From the NCBI GenBank assembly GCA_964472525.1, contig CAYYLL010000010.1:1-64000 (forward strand): a DNA stretch of 64,000 bases, read 5' to 3'. The notes under the pieces are model-generated. The model had not been told where the DNA came from. It worked only from the letters and a program-made list of their open reading frames with translations, and ran no database searches. Each line of letters starts with the position of its first letter. Position 1 is the first letter of the stretch. The position numbers were made by a program, and so were the translations under genes. Positions 9,547-18,540 of the stretch are shown piece by piece. Origin of the DNA: SZUA-37 sp964472525. GTDB taxonomy: Bacteria > Pseudomonadota > Gammaproteobacteria > UBA6429 > Thiohalophilaceae.

Positions 9547-10488
9547 ATGAAGCAAAAAGTACATGTGTCTGTTGGTCTGATTAAGAATAGTAATAACGAA
9601 TATCTTATTTCAAAACGACATACACATTTACATCAGGGTGGTTTGTGGGAATTTCCTGGTGGAAAAGTTGAAGTAAACGAAACAACTTATGCTGCATTGT
9701 GTAGAGAACTTGATGAAGAACTTAATATTGCAGTTAAACATGCAGAGCCGTTACTTCGTATTTCATATCGTTATCCTGATAAACATGTTTGCTTAAATGT
9801 ATGGTTGGTCGATGACTTTACGGGGATTGCACAAAGCCCATCTGGGCAGGCTATTAAGTGGGTTACTTCTTCAGAACTTATAGACTATGACTTTCCACTT
9901 GCAAATAAAGCAATTTTAAATTGTATTCAGTTGCCAGTGTATTACGCTATTACAGGTCATTTTACGGATAAAAATAATTATATTGAATATTTCAAAAATT
10001 GTTTGAATAAAGGTATTAAGCTTATTCAGCTACGTTCCCCAACCTTAGATTTAGATACATTGGTTGATTTGGCCATGGCTTCAAAATATTTATGTGAAAA
10101 AGAAAAGGCAAAGCTAATGGTAAATGCCGATGCCGATTTTCTGAAAAGATACGATGTTGATGGCATACACTTAAATACACAACGTTTATTTCAATATACT
10201 TCACGCCCAATTCATCCTAAAAAAATTCTGGCTGCCTCGGTACATAATTTAGATGAATTACAGCAGGCAATAAAGATTGATGTTGATTTTGTTGTTGTCT
10301 CACCAGTGTTAAAAACAACAACTCACCCGAATGCTTCTACTTTGGGTTGGGATGGTCTTGAGAACATAATTAGCCATTCCAGTATCCCTGTTTTCGCCTT
10401 GGGAGGAATGCAGCAAGCTATGTTGTCAGAAGCAAAAGACACCGGTGCTTTTGGTATTGCCGCAATCAGTGAATTTTGGAATAAATAA
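9547..10488 (+). CDS. Nudix hydrolase fused to a ThiE/TenI-like domain
   Basis: The N-terminal half (about 1-130) is a MutT-like Nudix domain. Its Nudix box starts at GGKVEVNE and ends RELDEELNI (about 38-61); all catalytic Glu residues are present, but the Gly before the last position is Asn. The C-terminal half (about 133-310) is a TIM barrel of the thiamine-phosphate synthase/TenI family: IQLRS, VNAD, DGIHL, VVVSPVLKT and FALGGM are visible. The fusion occurs widely in Gammaproteobacteria near argJ. The Nudix part probably sanitises oxidised nucleotides such as 8-oxo-dGTP. The activity of the ThiE-like half is not established from sequence. Confidence 0.9.
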   Translation: MKQKVHVSVGLIKNSNNEYLISKRHTHLHQGGLWEFPGGKVEVNETTYAALCRELDEELNIAVKHAEPLLRISYRYPDKHVCLNVWLVDDFTGIAQSPSGQAIKWVTSSELIDYDFPLANKAILNCIQLPVYYAITGHFTDKNNYIEYFKNCLNKGIKLIQLRSPTLDLDTLVDLAMASKYLCEKEKAKLMVNADADFLKRYDVDGIHLNTQRLFQYTSRPIHPKKILAASVHNLDELQQAIKIDVDFVVVSPVLKTTTHPNASTLGWDGLENIISHSSIPVFALGGMQQAMLSEAKDTGAFGIAAISEFWNK

Positions 10489-10490
10489 GA

Positions 10491-10973
10491 GTGAAACTTG
10501 TTTTACAATCGGTTGCCATTGCTTTTGTTGTGGTTGTTATTATTTTTTTATGGAAATTATATTTATCATCATCTTCACAATCTGTAACTCCTGATAAAGT
10601 TATTACCTTAACGGCTTTGGCTCCATGTCATTTAGCTAAATCCAGTTGTTTATTTGTAGCAGGGCAACGCCAAATAGAAATTAGTCTTTCTGGAGAGATC
10701 CGTACGATGAAATCTTTCAAATTATTAACTAAATTAAATAATTTTAATTCATCAATAAAGAAAGTGCAGGTTAATTTTTCAATGCAATCAATGAAGATGG
10801 GATTTAATCATTTTCAGTTGTTAGAGGTTAAAAATACCAATTCATCCAGATATTGGCAAACATCCATTTTGTTACCTGTTTGTGTCAGTCAGCGCACAGA
10901 TTGGTTAATGACTCTTTCGATAATATCTGAAGATACAATATACCGGGTTAGTATTCCGCTACAGATAAAATAA
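10491..10973 (+). CDS. Membrane-anchored protein of unknown function
   Basis: A 160-residue protein with one N-terminal membrane helix (about residues 5-25) and a periplasmic domain. Two Cys (CHLAKSSC) lie near residue 44 and another (LPVCVSQRTDW) near 133. The run VNFSMQSMKMGFNHFQL and the late LPVC motif faintly recall the YtkA/FixH type of beta-sandwich; this is a guess. It starts with GTG two bases after the Nudix-ThiE stop and has no ribosome site of its own, so it is probably translated by coupling. It is convergent with yacG. Confidence 0.65.
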   Translation: MKLVLQSVAIAFVVVVIIFLWKLYLSSSSQSVTPDKVITLTALAPCHLAKSSCLFVAGQRQIEISLSGEIRTMKSFKLLTKLNNFNSSIKKVQVNFSMQSMKMGFNHFQLLEVKNTNSSRYWQTSILLPVCVSQRTDWLMTLSIISEDTIYRVSIPLQIK

Positions 10974-10982
10974 GGTATTGAC

Positions 10983-11171
10983 TTAGGTATAATCATCTTC
11001 CCGATAATTTTCTGTGGGGAAGTGTGGTTCTCCTTTAATTCGATGGTTTTCACCTGCCCACTCACCTAGATCAATGAGTTTACAACGTTCACAACAAAAT
11101 GGACGCCACTTTTCCTTGGGAGACCAAATGAGTTCCTTTGCACATGTTGGGCATTTAATTATTTTATCCAT
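10983..11171 (-). CDS. yacG: DNA gyrase inhibitor YacG
   Basis: A 62-residue zinc protein that in E. coli binds GyrB and blocks DNA binding. Zinc ligands are CPTC near the N-terminus and CERC 19 residues later, matching the C-x2-C-x15-C-x3-C pattern, and the family motif WRPFCCERCKLIDLGEWA is complete. The ATG at 11171 is preferred over a TTG at 11189 that would overlap zapD. It follows the zapD stop by 2 nt, so the two are probably translated together, as in many Gammaproteobacteria. Confidence 0.93.
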   Translation of the reverse strand: MDKIIKCPTCAKELIWSPKEKWRPFCCERCKLIDLGEWAGENHRIKGEPHFPTENYREDDYT

Positions 11172-11173
11172 TT

Positions 11174-11941
11174 TTATAGACTGCAACAATTAAGTTCAAA
11201 GTTAACATTATCATTGGTTTGCATTGGTCTGCCGGTATCCCGGGGTTCAAGGAATCGGATAGTGAAACGATGTTTTCCGCCGCTGAGTTCCGCAAAATAA
11301 GGAAGTTTACTGTTAATCGATACGCGGATTAATTTTGTTTCGGTATTGGCATCGAGTGATTGTTGATAGAAGCCAGTTTCTGCTTGTAATTGTTGAGGGT
11401 TTGCACTTTCTCTCAATATACCAAGAATAAGCGCAATGGGGCGATTCACAATTTTGAGCTGTTCGTACCAAGCTTCTATTTTTTGTATGCGTGATTCTGC
11501 GGCCTGTTGTAACCAGAAATGGTATGCAGGCATATCAAACCGGCAACTACCACCAATAACCGTGCTGCGTTGTAAAAGTATGCCAATAAGTTCATTATTA
11601 CGGAGTTGCTGCCCCAGAGGACCATCGCTATGATGTAAGCTAGAGATTGAATCAGTGAGTTGATCCAGTACTGTCGTTAATTGCTCAAAATCAACTCCGG
11701 GTGTATCACGCAGTCCAGCTAGCGACTGATGTAACGATTCCAGTTCTTTGAATAATTCATTTTTGAAATCACTGCGTGCCAGTAATTCAAGAATATCGAT
11801 GAGTGCTGAAAGCGTGGCACGACTATCCCAAGTAGAGTAGCCCCGCAGTGTATAGGAAGCCTGACTAAATAAATGCTCTAATCGCATAAATGTTCGTATG
11901 CGCTCATTTAGTGGTAATTCGTAAGTAACCTTCTCATCCAT
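11174..11941 (-). CDS. zapD: Cell division protein ZapD
   Basis: ZapD (YacF) cross-links FtsZ filaments into bundles in the cytoplasm. The N-terminal YELPLNERIRTFMRLEHLF and later GGSCRFDMPAYHFWL are family hallmarks. The 255-residue length is typical. The gene lies in the conserved order coaE-zapD-yacG and reads in the same direction. Confidence 0.95.
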   Translation of the reverse strand: MDEKVTYELPLNERIRTFMRLEHLFSQASYTLRGYSTWDSRATLSALIDILELLARSDFKNELFKELESLHQSLAGLRDTPGVDFEQLTTVLDQLTDSISSLHHSDGPLGQQLRNNELIGILLQRSTVIGGSCRFDMPAYHFWLQQAAESRIQKIEAWYEQLKIVNRPIALILGILRESANPQQLQAETGFYQQSLDANTETKLIRVSINSKLPYFAELSGGKHRFTIRFLEPRDTGRPMQTNDNVNFELNCCSL

Positions 11942-12005
11942 AGTGAGGGATTATATAAAAAAACATCAGAAAAAAATATGCAGTATTAACGTAATATTCA
12001 TAATT

Positions 12006-12626
12006 TTATGTTTTATATGCCGAGGCCAATTTAAGATAGAATTTGTGTAAATGTTGAACTTGCTGTTTTAATTGCTCAATATCCTGATTATTGCTAATAA
12101 TATCATCAGCCTGTTTCAGGCGGTATGCCTGTGAACGTTGTAATTTAATAATACGTTCTACTTCCTGTGCCGTGACCTGATCGCGTAGGGTGGTTCGTTG
12201 TATTTGTGTGCTTGTATCGCAGTCAACTACTAGGATACGATTAAGCGCATAGTCTGACTTTGTTTCAAAAAGCAGAGGGATAACAATAATACAATATTTT
12301 GTATCGAGTTGTGATATTTCAGTGTTAACTTGAGCCTGAATCTCAGGGTGAGTAATATTTTCGAGTTGATTCTTTAAATTGAGATCGTTAAAAATAATAG
12401 TTCGTAGTTTTTGACGATTAATGGAGGCATCTTTATTGAGTATATGGTTACCAAATACTTCGACAATCTTCTTGTAGGCGGGCTTGCCTATCTCTACAAC
12501 CTTTCGAGCAATAATATCGGTATCAATAATAGCAACTTTATTTTCACTGTTATTGAGTTCGGCAAAAAGATTGCTGATGGTTGTTTTTCCACTTCCAATG
12601 CCGCCCGTTAAACCTATTTTTAACAT
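12006..12626 (-). CDS. coaE: Dephospho-CoA kinase CoaE
   Basis: CoaE phosphorylates dephospho-CoA at the 3' ribose hydroxyl, the last step of coenzyme A synthesis. The P-loop is GLTGGIGSGKTT at residues 5-16, and the acceptor-site motif IDTDIIAR and lid region TLRDQVTAQEVERI follow. The 206 residues fit the family. It sits between pilD and zapD on the - strand, a standard neighbourhood. Confidence 0.96.
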   Translation of the reverse strand: MLKIGLTGGIGSGKTTISNLFAELNNSENKVAIIDTDIIARKVVEIGKPAYKKIVEVFGNHILNKDASINRQKLRTIIFNDLNLKNQLENITHPEIQAQVNTEISQLDTKYCIIVIPLLFETKSDYALNRILVVDCDTSTQIQRTTLRDQVTAQEVERIIKLQRSQAYRLKQADDIISNNQDIEQLKQQVQHLHKFYLKLASAYKT

Positions 12627-12656
12627 GATCAGATTATTTTGAATATAAACTTAAAA

Positions 12657-13550
12657 TTAATTTAAGCCAACATAATGTAAATAGCTTGAATTGATGGTTT
12701 CACCCCAGATCATAAAGATCCAACCAGCGATGGCAAGATAAGGTCCGAAGGGAATTTTTTTACTGAATGACTGTTGTTTAAAAAGTATTAAACTGATGCC
12801 AATAACCGCACCAGCAACGGATGAGAGTATAATAATAACACCTAATGATTGCCATCCAAACCAAGCACCAAATAATGCGAGTAGCTTAAAGTCGCCATAT
12901 CCCATACCTTCTTTTTTTGTGACGAGTTTAAATAGTTGATATACCGTCCATAAACTTAAGTAGCCTGCTATGGCACCAATAACGGCACTATTGATATCGG
13001 TATATAGATTAAAAGTATTTAATAGTAGGCCCAACCAGATAAAAGGCAATGTTAAATTATCAGGAAGGTATTGATGGTCAAAATCAATGCCACTGAGTGC
13101 GATTAAGTTCCATGTGAGTGCTAATGCAAACAATGCTGGCCAACTTAAGCCATAATGTAAAACTACTGTCAACGTTAATAGACTGGTGAGTAGTTCAATA
13201 AAAGGATAGCGTGATGATATTTTGGTTTTACACTGGCTGCATTGTCCTTTTAGAAAAATATAACTTAAAATAGGAATATTTTCTAAAGCGGTAATTTTGT
13301 GATTGCAGTTTGGACAACTGGATGCGGGAATGGATAAATTATAGGGGCTAGGCTGTTTTGCCTGTTTATAATTAAAAGCTTTATCCTGCTCAGACAGAAA
13401 GCCAATACAATCCTGAGACCATTCGCGCATCAGCATCTTTGGTAATCTGTAAATGACTACATTTAAAAAGCTGCCAAAAATTAAACCAATAATAACCGCG
13501 AATACACCCACTAGCCAGGGAGCTTGCTTTAATACTTCAATCATTTCCAT
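12657..13550 (-). CDS. pilD: Prepilin peptidase / N-methyltransferase PilD
   Basis: An inner-membrane aspartyl protease that cleaves the leader of type IV pilins and type II pseudopilins and methylates the new N-terminus. Two zinc-binding CxxC pairs lie in the cytoplasmic loop (Cys 79/82 and 104/107). The catalytic Asp residues are in GIDFDHQYLPD and in the GxGD motif GYGDFK. Several membrane helices are evident over 297 residues. It is probably shared between PilA and the Gsp pseudopilins, because no second peptidase gene lies in the gsp operon. It ends a pilB-pilC-pilD-coaE-zapD-yacG run. Confidence 0.96.
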   Translation of the reverse strand: MEMIEVLKQAPWLVGVFAVIIGLIFGSFLNVVIYRLPKMLMREWSQDCIGFLSEQDKAFNYKQAKQPSPYNLSIPASSCPNCNHKITALENIPILSYIFLKGQCSQCKTKISSRYPFIELLTSLLTLTVVLHYGLSWPALFALALTWNLIALSGIDFDHQYLPDNLTLPFIWLGLLLNTFNLYTDINSAVIGAIAGYLSLWTVYQLFKLVTKKEGMGYGDFKLLALFGAWFGWQSLGVIIILSSVAGAVIGISLILFKQQSFSKKIPFGPYLAIAGWIFMIWGETINSSYLHYVGLN

Positions 13551-13567
13551 AGTGAGGTTGTTTTTTA

Positions 13568-14794
13568 TTAATGGCCAACAATTTTGCCCATTTGGAATAT
13601 AGGCATATACATTGCGATAACCAAACCACCAATAAGAACACCGAGAATGGCCATAATAAGGGGTTCAAGCAAGCTACTCATGCTATCTACGGCGTTATCC
13701 ACTTCTTCTTCGTAAAAATCGGCTACTTTACTTAACATGGTGTCAACTGAACCGGCTTCTTCACCAATGGCCGTCATTTGTACGACCATGTTGGGAAATA
13801 AACCAGACTGGTTCATCGCAATGTTTAGTTGGGTACCAGTTGCCACTTCATCTTTCATAATAAGCACAGCTTCTTTAAAAACAACATTACCCACTGCACC
13901 GGATACTGATACCATCGCTTCAACTAAAGGCACACCAGCTGCAAACATGGTCGCTAGTGTTCGAGAGAAGCGCGCGATGGCCGCTTTTTCCAAAATATTA
14001 CCAATAATAGGCATTTTCAGCATACCTCGATCGAGTATACGGTTAAATTTCCGTGAACGTTTTTTTAACTCGATCAGGCCATAAATTGCCAAGCCAATAC
14101 CACCAAAAACAGCCCACCACCACACTTGGAAGAATTTGGAAAGATTAATAACGAATTTAGTAATAGCGGGAAGGTCTGCACCAAATCCTTGGAATAGTTG
14201 TTCAAACATGGGAATAACAAAAATCATTAAAACAGCAGTAATAATAAACGCCACGGCAATAACTGCCGTTGGGTAAAATAGGGCTTTTTTAATCTTACCC
14301 TTAATGGATTCGGTTTTTTCTTTGTAAGTCGCAATTTTATCAAGAATGGTATCGAGAATACCGGCATGTTCACCTGCTTGAACAAGGTTACAAAAGAGTT
14401 CATCAAAATGGTAGGGGTGTTTAGCCAACGCATCGGACAAATTACTACCCCCTTCGATATCTGCTTTAACCGCCAGTAGTAACTCTTGCATGGCTTTATT
14501 TTCATGACCTCGGCCGATAATCTCAAAGCCTTGCACCAGTGGAACGCCGGCATCCATCATAGTGGCGAGCTGTCGACTGAAAATAGCAATGTCTTTTGCT
14601 TTAATCCGGCCTTTACCAGCACTAAATAAGGGTTTGGATTTCTTTTTAATCTTGCCTGGATTAATACCCTGACGACGTAGCGTGGCCTTGACCAAGGATA
14701 TATTTGCACTGCGGGATTCCCCTTTAACCTTTTTGCCTTTATTATCCTTGCCTTCCCAGATAAAGACATCTTGTTTTTTTGCTTTAGTCGCCAT
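13568..14794 (-). CDS. pilC: Type IV pilus inner-membrane platform protein PilC
   Basis: A polytopic platform protein of the GspF/PilC family, on which the PilB ATPase acts to add pilin subunits. Two repeated GspF domains are visible, each beginning near FSRQLATMMDAGVPL and FSRTLATMFAAGVPL, with three membrane helices. Length 408 residues. AAGGA precedes the ATG at 14794. It is distinct from the paralogue GspF at 22.2 kb. It lies 48 nt after pilB and 17 nt before pilD. Confidence 0.96.
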   Translation of the reverse strand: MATKAKKQDVFIWEGKDNKGKKVKGESRSANISLVKATLRRQGINPGKIKKKSKPLFSAGKGRIKAKDIAIFSRQLATMMDAGVPLVQGFEIIGRGHENKAMQELLLAVKADIEGGSNLSDALAKHPYHFDELFCNLVQAGEHAGILDTILDKIATYKEKTESIKGKIKKALFYPTAVIAVAFIITAVLMIFVIPMFEQLFQGFGADLPAITKFVINLSKFFQVWWWAVFGGIGLAIYGLIELKKRSRKFNRILDRGMLKMPIIGNILEKAAIARFSRTLATMFAAGVPLVEAMVSVSGAVGNVVFKEAVLIMKDEVATGTQLNIAMNQSGLFPNMVVQMTAIGEEAGSVDTMLSKVADFYEEEVDNAVDSMSSLLEPLIMAILGVLIGGLVIAMYMPIFQMGKIVGH

Positions 14795-14842
14795 TTGAGT
14801 TCCTTATGTACCGCAATAATATTATTTTGAATAAATGGGTTA

Positions 14843-16561
14843 TTATTCTTTTGTAACCCGATTAATTTCATCTAGGCTGGTCATGCCATCTTTTATTTTT
14901 TTAAGACCGGACTGGCGTAAATCAGGAATACCCTCTTTTTGAGCCTGTTTACCAAGAACCATCGCATTGCCACCTTCCATAATAATGCGTCCCATTTCTT
15001 CAGAAATTGGCATAACTTGATAAATACCGACACGACCTTTGTAACCTTCTGAGCATTGGTCGCAACCTTTTGGTCCATAAATGGTAATACCCTGTTTTAT
15101 TTCTTCAGGGCTAAAACCTTCTTCGAGTAATGCTTCTTTGGGGATATCCAGTGTCTTTTTACAATGTTGACATAAGCGTCGGCATAAACGTTGAGCCACA
15201 ATTAAATGCACGGAGGAAGCAATATTATAACCAGGCACGCCCATATTGACTAAACGAGTGAGTGTTTGTGGTGCATCGTTAGTATGCAGGGTTGATAATA
15301 CCAGATGGCCGGTTTGTGCTGCTTTAATAGCAATTTCTGCTGTTTCAAGATCTCGAATTTCACCCACCAGAATAATATCCGGATCCTGACGAAGAAAAGC
15401 ACGTAGTGCACTTGAAAAATCCAGACCAATTTTAGTATTGACATTAACCTGATTAATCCCCGGCATATTGATTTCCACCGGATCTTCTGCGGTTGAAATA
15501 TTGACGCCGGATTGGTTTAAAATATTAACACCGGTATACAGTGATACTGTTTTACCGGAGCCGGTAGGCCCGGTAACCAGAATCATACCGTAGGGTTTTG
15601 AGAGTGCATCAAGGTAGAGATTCTTCTGTTCTTCTTCAAAGCCCAAGGCTTCAATCCCCATTTTGGCACTGTTGGGGTCGAGTATTCGTAATACTATCTT
15701 TTCACCAAAGAGCGTTGGGCAAGTATTAACACGAAAATCAATAGAACGGTTCTTGGAAAGGTTAAGTTTAATTCGGCCATCTTGCGGAATGCGTCGTTCT
15801 GAAATGTCCAGACGCGACATAACTTTTAAACGTGCAGCGAGTTTATGTGACATCCCAATGGGAGGGGTTGCCACCTCGTTAAGTATGCCATCCAGACGAA
15901 AGCGCACGCGGTAATTCTTTTCATAAGGTTCAAAGTGTATATCGGATGCACCTTTGTTAATGGCATCGAGTAAGACTTTATTGACAAAACGTACAACGGG
16001 TGCATCATCAATATCCGAGTCTGTTGAATCATCGGCATTGCTTTCAGCATCTTCGTCCACATAATCCAGATCATCATAATCACCATCTGTTAGATCGGAT
16101 AAGGAGGTATCATTATCTTCCATGGATTTATTAATGACACGTTGAAGCTTATCTTCTTCAACCAGAATAGCCTCGGTTGACATACCAACGTGGAATTTAA
16201 CTTCATCAATCGCCTGTAATAACGTTGGATCAGAAATAGCGATAAATAAACGATTGCCACGCTTAAACAGGGGTAGGGTATTATGTTTTCGAACCAAACT
16301 TTCTTTGACAAGCTTAACAACATCCGCTTCAATATCGACCGCATCAATATTAACAATGGGAACACCAAATTCGGTTGAAGCGGCTTGGGCAATTTTATAA
16401 CTGTCAGCAAGTTTTTGTTGCACTATATAGGAAACAAAAGGGATTTTATTTTTTATTGCTGCCGCTTGTGCATTAATTGCGCTGCTTTCATCAATAATGC
16501 CATCCAGCACTAATTTTCGTGCAAGCCCACCCAGTTGTATTTTTGCGTTAGGAGTCGCCAT
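14843..16561 (-). CDS. pilB: Type IV pilus assembly ATPase PilB
   Basis: A hexameric cytoplasmic ATPase that powers pilus extension. An N-terminal MshEN-type region (about 1-170) is followed by the secretion-ATPase domain with Walker A GPTGSGKTVSLYTG, the Asp box, Walker B IILVGEIRDLET and the His box LSTLHTNDA. The tetracysteine metal site CRRLCQHC...GCDQCSEG is near the C-terminus. The DDS-rich acidic linker around residues 150-185 is normal for the family. Length 572 residues. Confidence 0.97.
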   Translation of the reverse strand: MATPNAKIQLGGLARKLVLDGIIDESSAINAQAAAIKNKIPFVSYIVQQKLADSYKIAQAASTEFGVPIVNIDAVDIEADVVKLVKESLVRKHNTLPLFKRGNRLFIAISDPTLLQAIDEVKFHVGMSTEAILVEEDKLQRVINKSMEDNDTSLSDLTDGDYDDLDYVDEDAESNADDSTDSDIDDAPVVRFVNKVLLDAINKGASDIHFEPYEKNYRVRFRLDGILNEVATPPIGMSHKLAARLKVMSRLDISERRIPQDGRIKLNLSKNRSIDFRVNTCPTLFGEKIVLRILDPNSAKMGIEALGFEEEQKNLYLDALSKPYGMILVTGPTGSGKTVSLYTGVNILNQSGVNISTAEDPVEINMPGINQVNVNTKIGLDFSSALRAFLRQDPDIILVGEIRDLETAEIAIKAAQTGHLVLSTLHTNDAPQTLTRLVNMGVPGYNIASSVHLIVAQRLCRRLCQHCKKTLDIPKEALLEEGFSPEEIKQGITIYGPKGCDQCSEGYKGRVGIYQVMPISEEMGRIIMEGGNAMVLGKQAQKEGIPDLRQSGLKKIKDGMTSLDEINRVTKE

Positions 16562-16606
16562 TGATTACTTTAACCCTGAATATTTAAGTATTTTAATCTA
16601 TCTAAT

Positions 16607-17113
16607 TTAATCTGCAGCTGTGTTTAAACCGGCCACTCCAGGAATGCCAATTAGGTTTCCTCCTGGTGTGGCAGTAACGGTGATAGCGTAACTGATAGCC
16701 GCCGCACCTGCAGTAGGGTCAGGTGTGGACACAGTAAAATCACAATTAACATGTGCAAGGTAGCTGTTACTACCAATTCCTGCTACCCCTCCAAATTCAC
16801 GGTAGGTAGAACGAAAATAACCACCACTTGCTCCCTCAATGGCTAAATAATTTGCCCCAACACTGGTGACAGCGGCATCCGGATTTGGGAAGAATCGATT
16901 GTTTTCAAGAAAAAACTGTTTTTGGGCAAGCTTGATGGCAGTCACTTCATTCGCACATTCGCTGATGCGAGCAGATGTAATGTAACCATTATAAGCAGGA
17001 ATTGCGATGGCGGCTAAAATAGCGATAATCGCAACCACGATCATTAATTCGAGAAGTGTAAAGCCGGTAGCTTTGTTCAGGTTATAGTGGGGTTGTGGTT
17101 GAGTTTTTGTCAT
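16607..17113 (-). CDS. pilA: Type IV major pilin PilA
   Basis: A type IVa pilin. The prepilin leader is 17 residues and ends in Gly, followed by the processed N-terminus FTLLELMIVVAIIAILAAIA with Glu at +5. Two Cys (in ISECANEV and HVNCDFTV) can form the usual D-loop disulfide. The ATG at 17113 is chosen because AGGA lies 8 nt upstream; a TTG at 17140 would overlap that site. The tail is rich in Gly, Ala and Pro. It is followed by pilB after 45 nt with no obvious terminator between. Confidence 0.93.
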   Translation of the reverse strand: MTKTQPQPHYNLNKATGFTLLELMIVVAIIAILAAIAIPAYNGYITSARISECANEVTAIKLAQKQFFLENNRFFPNPDAAVTSVGANYLAIEGASGGYFRSTYREFGGVAGIGSNSYLAHVNCDFTVSTPDPTAGAAAISYAITVTATPGGNLIGIPGVAGLNTAAD

Positions 17114-17560
17114 TTTTTGATTCCTGCTAAAATTATTCAAAACACCTTATAGTATATACTAGCTTAGCACAGCAAATAGGGTAATACAGTGTCAGTGTCC
17201 TAAAATGCGAGCCAGCACGAACTTTTTATATCATATAAAACAAAGAGTTAGATATTGCTCTTTGTTTTCTGCTACTAACCTTCTATTTGTGGTTTCTACC
17301 TGCTATGGGGATGTATACCGTAACATAGCTGAAATAGACTTCATTTATAGTTTTCGGTCATTTTTATAAAAAATTAAGTAATTATTTCTTACATCTCGAA
17401 ACATTTTTAACTATACTCTATAACTAATTGATATTTTGATGAATTAAGGGTAAAAAGTAAAGTTAAAATAATTTGTTTTGATGATATTTTATGAGGGCTA
17501 ATTTGCTTTTTGATATGGTTAATAAGTGTACAGTTATTAACGTGTTGAATATCAGCACCA
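17114..17560. other. Divergent promoter region between pilA and gspC
   Basis: A 447-nt AT-rich gap between two divergent operons that must hold promoters for both. It contains the palindrome AGTATATACT (17151-17160) just upstream of pilA and the longer inverted repeat at 17237-17268. No sigma-54 site with correct GG-N10-GC spacing was found, although pilA is often under PilR and sigma-54. No coding frame with a ribosome site was seen. Confidence 0.6.
17237..17268. repeat. 11-bp inverted repeat upstream of pilA and gspC
   Basis: AAAACAAAGAG (17237-17247) and CTCTTTGTTTT (17258-17268) are perfect inverted copies around a 10-nt spacer. It could be a regulator site for either operon or the terminator of a short transcript. 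Confidence 0.55.
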
Positions 17561-18493
17561 ATGCCAAGACCAATGACGACTGAAGAGATTAATTTAAACC
17601 AAAGACTGACTCAATTCGTGAGCAAACTGGATCCTGTTGCGATTTTGCAGGCGAGCTGGGTTGCTTATGTTCCCTTTTGGTTGAATATTCTTTTTATTGT
17701 ATTGCTCATGAAATCAGCGGCGAGTTTGACTTGGTTTATTTTTACTCCAAGTACAGAATATAAAGCCAATGTTAGTCAGCCGGTTCGGCCAAACCAGTCG
17801 CAATCTAGCGCGCGGTTAAACTCCGTTAGTCGGTTACACTTATTTGGAAGGGTGCAAGGTAAAGCGACCACTAATACTGTTAACATCGCTAAAACTAAAT
17901 TACGTCTTGTACTAAAAGGTGTTTTTGCATCCAGTAATCCATCACAGGCTTTTGCTATTATTTCTGAAAGTGTGAAGGCCAAAGGACGCACTTATAATGT
18001 GGGAGAACGTTTACCAAGTGGCGCTGTCTTACACGAGGTAAGAGCAACAGAAGTTATTTTAAATCGAAATGGTCGTTTAGAATCATTAGCTTTACCACGA
18101 AAGGAATTGAATAATATCCCCCTTGCATCTTCAGGTTCAGTGAGTAGTAGTCGTAGTGTGCGAACGATGCCTGCAACGAATAGATTAAGGAAACTTCGGC
18201 AAACATTTAACCAGTCTCAGCAGACATTTATGGAAAATGTACGCATTGAGCCGGTTATTAATAAAGTCGATGGTTCAACGGAAGGTTTCACTTTTAATCA
18301 CAATGATCCGATGGTGATGCGTAGTTTAGGTTTATTGCCAACAGATGTTATAACCGCTGTTAATGGGAATTTAATCAGTAACAATATAAGTGCGGCTTAT
18401 GAACAATTAGTGAATTCTTTAAAAAATGGAACATCATTGAGCATTGATTTTAAGCGTAAAGGTATTCCCCAAACCGTTAATGTACAAATGTAA
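17561..18493 (+). CDS. gspC: Type II secretion protein GspC
   Basis: An inner-membrane protein that links the platform to the GspD secretin. One membrane helix (about residues 35-60) is followed by the HR domain (about 95-175, with LVLKGVFASSNPSQAFAII and GERLPSGAVLHEV) and a C-terminal PDZ domain (about 230-310). It is the first gene of a gspC-N operon. No good ribosome site precedes the ATG at 17561; a second ATG at 17573 is an alternative. Confidence 0.93.
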   Translation: MPRPMTTEEINLNQRLTQFVSKLDPVAILQASWVAYVPFWLNILFIVLLMKSAASLTWFIFTPSTEYKANVSQPVRPNQSQSSARLNSVSRLHLFGRVQGKATTNTVNIAKTKLRLVLKGVFASSNPSQAFAIISESVKAKGRTYNVGERLPSGAVLHEVRATEVILNRNGRLESLALPRKELNNIPLASSGSVSSSRSVRTMPATNRLRKLRQTFNQSQQTFMENVRIEPVINKVDGSTEGFTFNHNDPMVMRSLGLLPTDVITAVNGNLISNNISAAYEQLVNSLKNGTSLSIDFKRKGIPQTVNVQM

Positions 18494-18540
18494 TTGGGTA
18501 CATTAAATTGGATAAATTAAGTATTAATACGAAAGAAGTT

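Noticed and set aside
17114..17300. PilR-sigma-54 promoter of pilA
   Set aside because: I checked the - strand for GG-N10-GC and found only near misses such as TGGCTCGCATTTTAG, which lacks the GC.
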